A stretch of DNA of 64,000 bases from Ramlibacter terrae (GTDB lineage Bacteria > Pseudomonadota > Gammaproteobacteria > Burkholderiales > Burkholderiaceae_C), in NCBI GenBank assembly GCA_013127575.1, contig CP053418.1, forward strand, positions 744,001 through 808,000, written 5' to 3'. How positions within the stretch are numbered: the first letter of the stretch is position 1; each line of letters opens with the position of its first letter. The position numbers and the translations under genes were made by a program. Shown piece by piece: positions 58,037 through 64,000 of the stretch. The notes beneath the pieces were generated by a model that was given only the letters and a program-made list of their open reading frames with translations, made no database searches and was not told the origin of the DNA.

Positions 58037-58753
58037 ATGCTGAAGCGCTGGCTGATCGCACTCGCGGCGGTGGTGGGTATCGGCGTCACGCTGGCACTGG
58101 GCACGTGGCAGTGGGGGCGGGCGCACCAGAAGCTCGCGCTGCAGGCTGCCGTGGCCGAACGCCGGGCGCGGCGCCGCTGGCGAACGCCGACCTCCTGCGG
58201 CGGCAGGCGGAGCTGCCGGCCCCGGGTCCACACGCCGGTGGAGCTGCGCGGGGAATGGCTGCCTGCGCGCACCGTGTACCTCGACAACCGGCAGATGGGC
58301 GGCAAGCCCGGGTTCTATGTCGTCACCCCGCTGCGGCTGGAGGCCAGCGACGCGGTCGTGCTCGTGCAGCGCGGCTGGGTGCAACGCAACTTCCAGCAGC
58401 GCGAGCAGGTGCCGCCGGTCGTGTCGCCGCGCGGAACGGTCGCCGTGCGCGGCCGCTTGGCCCCGCCGCCCGCCAAGCTTTATGCCTTCGCCGAGGAAGA
58501 GCAGGGCGTGATCCGGCAGAATCTGGACATCGCCCGGTTCCGCTCCGAAACCGGGCTGCCCTTGCTGCCGATGTCGGTGCAGCAGCTGGGCGCCGCTTCG
58601 GAAGGCCTGCTGCGTGACTGGCCGCAGGCCGCCAGCGGCGCCGCCAAGAACTACGGCTATGCCGCCCAGTGGTGGGCGCTCTCCGGCCTGATCGCGATCC
58701 TGTATGCCTGGTTCCAAATCATCGTCCCCCGCCGCCAAGCCCGGCGCCTTTGA
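58037..58753 (+). CDS. SURF1-family cytochrome oxidase assembly protein
   Basis: About 240 residues: N-terminal helix (MLKRWLIALAAVVGIGVTLALGTWQWGRA), the soluble domain with VELRGEWLPARTVYLDNRQMGGKPGFYVVTPL and VVLVQRGWVQRN, and a C-terminal helix [18 protein letters not shown]. The piece 58175-58230 is out of frame by compensating losses; the real reading is close to AAAPLANADLLRRQAELPAP. It helps insert haem a into subunit I. Confidence 0.88.
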   Translation: MLKRWLIALAAVVGIGVTLALGTWQWGRAHQKLALQAAVAERRARRRWRTPTSCGGRRSCRPRVHTPVELRGEWLPARTVYLDNRQMGGKPGFYVVTPLRLEASDAVVLVQRGWVQRNFQQREQVPPVVSPRGTVAVRGRLAPPPAKLYAFAEEEQGVIRQNLDIARFRSETGLPLLPMSVQQLGAASEGLLRDWPQAASGAAKNYGYAAQWWALSGLIAILYAWFQIIVPRRQARRL

Positions 58754-59423
58754 CCAGCCGCTCGGGCTGACGGTGCACTCGCTGCCCGAGCCGCGCGAAG
58801 CGGTAGTGGTCGACGCGCAGCGCACCCGGCGCGGCCGCTGGAAGATGCTCGCCGTGCTGGCGGTGTGCGCGGCGCCGATGATCGCCTCGTACTTCACTTA
58901 CTACGTCGTGCGGCCCGAGGGCCGTCGCAACTATGGCGAGCTGGTCGAGCCGCAGCGCCCGATGCCGGCGCTGGCCGCGACCGACCTCGCCGGCAAGCCG
59001 GTGGACACCGCCACCCTGAAAGACCAGTGGCTGCTGGTCAGCGTCGCGGGCGGCGCTTGCGACGCGGCTTGCGAGCAGCACCTGTACCTCCAGCGCCAGT
59101 TCCGCGAGAGCCTGGGCCGCGAGAAGGACCGGATGGATTGGGTCTGGCTGGTCAACGACGACGTGCCCGTGCGCGACGCGCTCAAGCCCGCGCTGCAGCA
59201 GGCCACCGTGCTGCGCGTCGACGGCGCCCAGCTCGCGCAATGGCTGGCGCCCGCGCCCGGCCACCAGCTCCCGGACCACCTGTACGTGGTCGATCCCATG
59301 GGCAACTGGATGATGCGGTTCCCCGCCGGCCGCGAGCAGGCCGATGCGGCCAAGGTCCGCAAGGACCTCGACCGGCTGATGCGCGGTTCCGCGGGCTGGG
59401 ACAAGCCGGGGCGTCCGGAATGA
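58704..59423 (+). CDS. Membrane-anchored thioredoxin-like protein of the cox cluster
   Basis: Up to 239 residues. A single membrane helix ([24 protein letters not shown]) and a periplasmic domain with [53 protein letters not shown], where CDAAC is a CxxxC pair placed as in SCO proteins. The His that completes the copper site of SCO is not obvious; [14 protein letters not shown] ends the fold. ATG 58704 overlaps surf1; a later start in the same frame is possible. A role in thiol or copper handling for oxidase assembly is inference. Confidence 0.75.
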   Translation: MPGSKSSSPAAKPGAFDQPLGLTVHSLPEPREAVVVDAQRTRRGRWKMLAVLAVCAAPMIASYFTYYVVRPEGRRNYGELVEPQRPMPALAATDLAGKPVDTATLKDQWLLVSVAGGACDAACEQHLYLQRQFRESLGREKDRMDWVWLVNDDVPVRDALKPALQQATVLRVDGAQLAQWLAPAPGHQLPDHLYVVDPMGNWMMRFPAGREQADAAKVRKDLDRLMRGSAGWDKPGRPE

Positions 59424-60563
59424 ACGGTTCGCTGTACGACCTCGCACCGGCCTTCGAGATGGCGCTGCTGGGCCTCGGGCTGGCCGCCATCCCGCTCGGG
59501 TGGGTCTGGTTGCGCAAGCGCAAGGCGGGCCCCGCGCAGTGGCTTGCCGCCGTCACCGTGCTCGCCCTGTACCTGACGTTCGACTGGTGCTGGTCGGCGC
59601 CTTCACGCGCCTCACGGATTCCGGCCTTGGTTGCCCCGACTGGCCGGGCTGCTACGGCAACGCCAGCCCGCTGGGCGCGGTCCACCAGATCGCGGCGGAG
59701 CAGGCGCGCATGCCCACCGGCCCCGTCACCCACGGCAAGGCATGGATCGAGATGGTCCACCGTTACCTCGCCACCGGCACCGGCGCGGTGGTAATGGCGC
59801 TGGCGATCGCGACGTGGCTGCTGCGCAAGCGCGGGCTGCCCCTCAGCCCCTTCTGGCCCACGATCACGCTGGTCGGCTTCTGCATCCGGGGCGCGTTCGG
59901 CGCCCTGACGGTGACCATGAAGCTGTTCCCCGCGATCGTCACGCTGCACCTGCTGGGCGCGCTGCTGCTGCTCGCCTTGCTGACGATGCAGGCGGTGGCG
60001 TATCGCCATGCCGAGCGCGGCGCGGGGCCCGTCGCCGTCTCCGCCGGCGCGCGCGGCTGGCTGGTCGCCGCCTTCGCGCTGCTCTGGCTGCAGGTGGCGC
60101 TGGGCGGCTGGGTCAGCACGAACTACGCCGTGCTCGCCTGCAGCGAGTTCCCGACCTGCCGGGGCAGCTGGTGGCCGGCAATGGACTTCCGCGGCGGCTT
60201 CGAGTTGTGGCGCCACCTCGGCGTGAGTGGCAGCGGCGAGACCATCACCTTCGCCGCGCTCACCGCGATCCACTACACGCACCGGCTATTGGCCTATGCG
60301 CTGTTCGTCGTGCTGGGCCTGCTCTCCTGGCAGCTGCGCGGCGGACCGCTGCGCAAGGTGTCGCGCTGGATCGCCTTCCTCGCGTTCTGGCAGTTCGCGT
60401 CCGGCCTGTCGAACGTCGTGCTCGGCTGGCCGCTGGTGGCTGCCGTGGCGCACACGGCCGGCGCGGCGGGGCTGGTGGTGGTGCTGACGTGGGCGCTGCG
60501 TTCGAGCCGCAGCGAGCGCTTGGCCGCCGTTCCCATGATGGCCGGCCGGGGGCTTCGGCATGA
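59420..60563 (+). CDS. ctaA: Haem A synthase (COX15/CtaA)
   Basis: About 382 residues, eight membrane helices. Signature stretches: [72 protein letters not shown] and [12 protein letters not shown] with His ligands of the two haem sites. It converts haem O to haem A. C is missing near 59589 ([14 protein letters not shown]); Gln in CIQGAFGAL is read as Arg near 59887 (CCAGG as CCGGG); a G is lost near 60545, giving the end AGRGASA with an ATGA overlap into ctaB. Confidence 0.92.
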
Positions 60564-61428
60564 GCCGTTTCCAGCAGTTCTACCAACTGACCAAGCCGCG
60601 CGTGGTGCAGCTGATCGTGTTCTGCGCGCTGATCGGCATGGTGCTGGCGGTGCCCGGCGTGCCCCACGGAACGACGTGCGCATCGCCGTCATCGCCTGCG
60701 CCGGCATCTGGCTGGTGGCCGGCGCGGCCGCCGCTTTCAACTGCCTGGTGGAAAAAGGCATCGACGCCAAGATGCGCCGCACCTCGTGGCGCGCCACCGC
60801 GCGCGGCGAGCTGAGCGACTGGCAGACGCTGCTGTTCGCCGCCGTGCTGTGCGCCGCCGGCGGCGGTCTGCTGTACGCGTGGATCAACCCGCTGACGATG
60901 TGGCTCACGCTGGCCACCTTCGTCGGGTACGCCGTCATCTACACGGTGATCCTGAAACCGCTGACGCCGCAGAACATCGTGATCGGCGGCGCGTCGGGCG
61001 CGATGCCGCCGGTGCTGGGCTGGGCGGCCATGACGGGCAACGTCGGGCCCGAGGCGCTGATCCTGTTCCTGATCATCTTCCTCTGGACGCCGCCGCACTT
61101 CTGGGCGCTGGCGCTGTACCGCGTCGAGGACTACCGCAAGTCGGGGCTGCCGATGCTGCCGGTGACGCACGGCAACGAGTTCACGCGCCTGCAGATCCTG
61201 CTGTACACGCTGGTGCTGTTCGCCGCCTGCCTGATGCCGTTCGCCTACGGCATGAGCTCGTGGCTGTACCTCGCCGTGGCGATCGTGCTGAGCGTCGGCT
61301 TCACCGCCTATGGCTTTCGCCTCTGGCGCGAATACTCCGACGCGCTCGCGCGCAAGACCTTCCGTTTCTCGTTGATCCACCTGAGCGTGCTGTTCGCGGC
61401 GCTGTTGCTGGACCACTACCTGCTGTGA
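60560..61428 (+). CDS. ctaB: Protohaem IX farnesyltransferase (haem O synthase, CtaB/COX10)
   Basis: About 290 residues of the UbiA prenyltransferase fold with nine helices: [19 protein letters not shown], the first Asp-rich motif [45 protein letters not shown] and [32 protein letters not shown]. The break near 60670 lies at ACCTGG read as CACGG (true [16 protein letters not shown]). It farnesylates haem B for the CtaA step. Confidence 0.94.
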
Positions 61429-61436
61429 AAGCCACC

Positions 61437-62030
61437 ATGCTGCGACGCACCGCCTGCCTGACCCTCGTCTCCGCGTTCGCGCTCGCCGCCGCGGGCTGCA
61501 TGGAGAGCAAGCCGCAGTTCAAGGGCGTGGACCTCACCGGCGCCGACTACGCCAAGGACCTGCGGCTGACCGACCACAACGGCCAGCCTCGCAGCCTGCA
61601 GGACTTCAAGGGCAAGGTGGCCGTGGTGTTCTTCGGCTACACGCAGTGCCCGGACGTCTGCCCGACGACGCTGGCCGAACTGGCCGAGGCGAAGAAGCTG
61701 CTGGGCGCCGACGGCGAGAAGGTGCAGGGCGTGTTCGTCACGGTCGACCCCGAGCGCGACACGCCGGACGTGCTCAAGGCGTACATGGCCAACTTCGATC
61801 CGAGCTTCATCGCCTTGCGGGGCACGCCGGAGCAGCTCGCCGCCGCCGCCAAGGACTTCAAGCTTTACTACAAGAAGGTGGAAGGCAAGACGGCCGGCAC
61901 GTACACGATGGACCACGGCGCCGCCAGCTACGTCTACGACCCGCAGGGCCGGCTTCGCCTGTACACGCGCTATGGGAGCGGTGCGCAGGCGATGGCGGAC
62001 GACATCCGGCTGCTGTTGAAGGGCGCGTGA
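61437..62030 (+). CDS. SCO1/SenC-family copper chaperone lipoprotein
   Basis: About 197 intact residues. Lipobox LALAAAGC, then GVDLTGADYAKDLRLTDHNGQPRSLQDFKGKVAVVFFGYTQCPDVCPTTL with the CxxxC copper site, TVDPERDTPDVLKAYMANF, and the copper His in YTMDHGAASYVYDP. It loads CuA of subunit II. ATG 61437 gives a normal signal peptide; GTG 61425, overlapping the ctaB stop, is an alternative. Confidence 0.93.
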   Translation: MLRRTACLTLVSAFALAAAGCMESKPQFKGVDLTGADYAKDLRLTDHNGQPRSLQDFKGKVAVVFFGYTQCPDVCPTTLAELAEAKKLLGADGEKVQGVFVTVDPERDTPDVLKAYMANFDPSFIALRGTPEQLAAAAKDFKLYYKKVEGKTAGTYTMDHGAASYVYDPQGRLRLYTRYGSGAQAMADDIRLLLKGA

Positions 62031-62051
62031 ACGCTCCAGATTCCGGAGTGA

Positions 62052-63776
62052 TCAGTTCAGTGGCTTGATCAGTTTGCGGGCGTCCGGCTCCATCTGGTCG
62101 AGGCCGCCCAGCACCCACTGCAGCGTCGTCGCCGCGTCCATGTCCTGGTGCGGAAGCAGGGCCACCGTCACGTGGAATTTCAGCGTCAGCGCCGCGGGCA
62201 GGGCGTCGATCTGGCGCAGGCCGCTGGCGACGAGCTGCTGCGCGCGCGAGCTGACGGTTTCCGGTGTGGTCGGGCACTCCAGCAGCACCGCGAACTCGCG
62301 TTCGCCCACGCGGGCTGCCATGTCGATCTCGAGGATGGCGCGGCGCAGGTGCGAACCCGCCACCACCAGCCCCTTTTCGGCCGCGTCGCGCCCGAACTCC
62401 TCGATGATCGCGTCGAGGTTGGAAACGCGCACGCCCAGCAGCGCGCAGGGCTGCTTGAGTCCGCGCGAGCGCGCCAGCGAAGTCTCGAGCCGCTCGAGCA
62501 GTCCCCACGGCGATGCGGCAAGCCCGTCAGCGGATCCGTGCGCGACAGCGCCGCGGCCCGCAGCTCGCTTTCGCGCGCCGCCATCGACCGCACCTGCAGC
62601 GCATAGAACATCAGCGGCATCTGCAGCGCCGTGCCGAAGTACAGCCCGTAGGCACCGCTTCCGGTCGCGGGCAGCAGCCCGAGCGCGCGCAGCAGCGGGA
62701 ACAGCGCCACCACCACCATCGGCACGAAGGCGAGCGCGATCAGCCGCAGGTTGCGGTCGCGGCCATCCAGCCAGCCCCACACCACCATGCTCAGGATGGC
62801 GGCGAGCGACAAGCCGGTCAGCAGCAGCACCGGGGAACATGCTCAGGCGCGTGGCGATCACCATGTCGAGCGCCACCGAGCACAGGAGCGCCGCGATCAG
62901 CGCCCAGACGCCGAGGTCCAGCGCCCGCGACAGGCGCGCCGGCTCCGTCACCACCTTCACGAACCAGAGCGCCGCGGCGGTCGGCAGCCCGGGCCACGCG
63001 GCGCTGGCGGCTTCGTTCCAGAAGCGCCACTCGGGCCAGAGGTGCTGCGCGCCCACGCCGACGCGCGCGAGCTGGCCGAAGGCGAGGAAGAAGGCGTAGA
63101 GCGAGAAGACGAGGAAGGCGCGGTCGCGGTAGGCCAGGCCGGCCACGAGAGCGGCCGGGGCGACCAGCCCCGCCAACCCGAAGTAGGCGCCGAACAGCAG
63201 CTGCTCCTGCGCGCGCAGGGCGAGCAGGGCCGTGTCGCGGTAGACGGCGATGCGCGGGGCGGCGTCCGTCCGCGCGTATTCGAGCCGCAGCCAGTAACGC
63301 GTCGGCTTGCCGGTGCTGGCCGCAAGTTCGAAGGCGGGAACGCGTCCCGGCACCGGCCAGCTGGAGACCGCCAGGTCCTGGCCTGCCTGCTGCTGCACCA
63401 GGCGCCACTGGCGTCCCGGTAGAAGAGCTGCGCCAGGTCGGTGCTCACGGAGGCGACTTCGAGGAAGAAGGAGCCGCGGTCGGTCCCGAGCAGGTCGAAC
63501 TGGAGCCAGAGCGCCTTGCCGTCCGGCGGTACTGCTCCCCCGGCGGAAGACCCGCCACGGCAGCGTGTCGCCGGCGGCTTCGACCTGCTCCGCGGTGCGG
63601 TCGCCGCGCTCGTCGATCCAGTAGCGGCTGTGTCCCTGCAATGGGACGACGCTGGCCGAGCCGGCCGTGATCGGCGGCACCACCGCCGGGACGTCGTCCG
63701 CCGCAGCCGACGCGCACCGGGGCGCGACCCAGAGCAGCACGGCGGCAACGAGGAATCGCAGGGAACTGCTCCGCAT
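62052..63776 (-). CDS. 7TM-DISM protein with degenerate GGDEF domain
   Basis: About 580 residues. Signal peptide (MRSSSLRFLVAAVLLWVAP), a periplasmic DISM-like domain (HSRYWIDERGD, LPWRVFPPG, RYWLRLEYARTD), seven helices (LFGAYFGLAGLVAPAALVAGL through LRLIALAFVPMVVVALFPLL), then a GGDEF-like domain starting ALSRTDPLTGL. The active-site loop is RVGEREFAVLLE in place of RYGGDEFAVLL, so cyclase activity is doubtful. Several breaks: near 63530, 63410, 62830 and 62520. Likely a sensor that binds rather than makes c-di-GMP. Confidence 0.75.
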   Translation of the reverse strand: MRSSSLRFLVAAVLLWVAPRCASAAADDVPAVVPPITAGSASVVPLQGHSRYWIDERGDRTAEQVEAAGDTLPWRVFRRGSSTAGRQGALAPVRPARDRPRLLLPRSRLREHRPGAALLPGRQWRLVQQQAGQDLAVSSWPVPGRVPAFELAASTGKPTRYWLRLEYARTDAAPRIAVYRDTALLALRAQEQLLFGAYFGLAGLVAPAALVAGLAYRDRAFLVFSLYAFFLAFGQLARVGVGAQHLWPEWRFWNEAASAAWPGLPTAAALWFVKVVTEPARLSRALDLGVWALIAALLCSVALDMVIATRLSMFPGAAADRLVARRHPEHGGVGLAGWPRPQPAADRARLRADGGGGAVPAAARARAAARDRKRCLRAVLRHGAADAADVLCAAGAVDGGARKRAAGRGAVAHGSADGLAASPWGLLERLETSLARSRGLKQPCALLGVRVSNLDAIIEEFGRDAAEKGLVVAGSHLRRAILEIDMAARVGEREFAVLLECPTTPETVSSRAQQLVASGLRQIDALPAALTLKFHVTVALLPHQDMDAATTLQWVLGGLDQMEPDARKLIKPLN

Positions 63777-63891
63777 GGGCCGGATTGTGCCGTCCAAGGA
63801 TGAGATACCGCCGGAGCGATGTGAAAAAATGTAACGGAGGCTCGACTTTCCGCATCACCCTGGTGCGTGCAGTCTTCTCCAGCCCACAAAA

Positions 63892-63916
63892 AGAAGCCCG
63901 GCAGGGCCGGGCTTCT
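63892..63916 (-). terminator. Intrinsic terminator of rpoH
   Basis: AGAAGCCCGGC-AGG-GCCGGGCTTCT, an 11-base stem. On the minus strand it is followed by TTTTTG, 15 bases past the rpoH stop. Confidence 0.8.
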
Positions 63917-63930
63917 CGGGCGTGCCGCGC

Positions 63931-64000
63931 TCAGGCGTAGGCGGCGAGCGCCTTCTTCATCTTCTTCATCGCGGCCGACTCGATCTGGCGGATGCGCTCC
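63931..64000 (-). CDS. rpoH: RNA polymerase sigma-32 factor, C-terminal end (partial)
   Basis: The last 22 codons only: ERIRQIESAAMKKMKKALAA, then YA and stop. The block ERIRQIE is the recognition helix of sigma region 4.2, and the AAMKKMKKALAAYA tail is that of RpoH in beta-proteobacteria rather than of RpoD or RpoS. The rest lies beyond the window edge. Confidence 0.75.
   Translation of the reverse strand, partial: ERIRQIESAAMKKMKKALAAYA

Noticed and set aside
2624-61428. Programmed frameshifting or recoding as the reason for the many split genes
   Set aside because: No slippery heptamers or common downstream structures were seen, the losses occur in unrelated genes and in both directions, and most coincide with CCWGG or base runs. 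Technical error is simpler.
2100-61428. Mass pseudogene formation, as in a host-restricted bacterium
   Set aside because: Broken genes keep full conserved sequence on both sides of each break with only one or two bases wrong, and essential oxidase genes are hit equally; true decay would also show larger deletions and many nonsense changes.
1-64000. CRISPR arrays, rRNA, tRNA and known riboswitches
   Set aside because: No regularly spaced direct repeats of 20-40 bases, no rRNA stretches and no recognisable tRNA or riboswitch cores were seen on reading through.

Overview
The window is GC-rich DNA from what looks like a beta-proteobacterium of the Burkholderiales, probably the Comamonadaceae. 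Four Bug (TctC-type) periplasmic receptors, a caa3-type cytochrome oxidase operon with cox11/DUF2970/SURF1/ctaA/ctaB/sco neighbours, the DUF1841, DUF2244 and DUF2970 families, and rpoH at the right edge all point that way. No rRNA, tRNA or CRISPR array was seen.

Layout. 0-2.5 kb: end of a cytochrome c gene, then DUF1841 and an IlvD/Edd dehydratase on the minus strand. 2.6-7.4 kb: TAXI-TRAP transporter, DapA-family aldolase and RraA-like protein. 7.4-10.8 kb: IclR regulator divergent from pcaI-pcaJ-pcaF, the lower beta-ketoadipate steps. 10.9-14.7 kb: SDR, Bug receptor, HIBADH-like dehydrogenase, Bug receptor. 14.8-21.3 kb: housekeeping and stress genes, including an orphan NuoB, AraC and Crp regulators, a Prx-Grx fusion and a Gfo/Idh oxidoreductase. 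21.3-28.2 kb: an accessory island with an integrase remnant, a three-gene cassette of unknown function (ComEC-like metallo-beta-lactamase fold, 4-TM protein, HEPN-like protein), a small tyrosine recombinase and a complete IS30-family element. 28.3-46.5 kb: an aromatic-catabolic cluster with two intradiol dioxygenases, amidohydrolase, maleylacetate reductase, citryl-CoA lyase-like protein, CoA-transferase III, Bug and Liv transporters and an FAD monooxygenase. 46.5-52.5 kb: KefC/KefF, ParA, MaoC, TrmL, ComF, a methyltransferase. 53-62 kb: caa3 oxidase and assembly genes. 62-64 kb: a 7TM/degenerate GGDEF protein and the rpoH end.

The genes fit one catabolic logic: hydroxylated aromatics are imported by Bug, TRAP or Liv systems, ring-hydroxylated by the FAD enzyme, cleaved by hydroxyquinol-type dioxygenases to maleylacetate, reduced to 3-oxoadipate, and finished by PcaIJ and PcaF to succinyl-CoA and acetyl-CoA. 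This chain is inferred from families, not shown.

A caution for every reader: most genes here are broken by 1- or 2-base indels, including oxidase genes that must work. Roughly fifty of the breakpoints fall exactly where restoring the frame recreates CCTGG or CCAGG. I read these as consensus errors at a modified CCWGG motif, not as pseudogenes, so broken genes are annotated as full-length CDS and the breakpoints are given.
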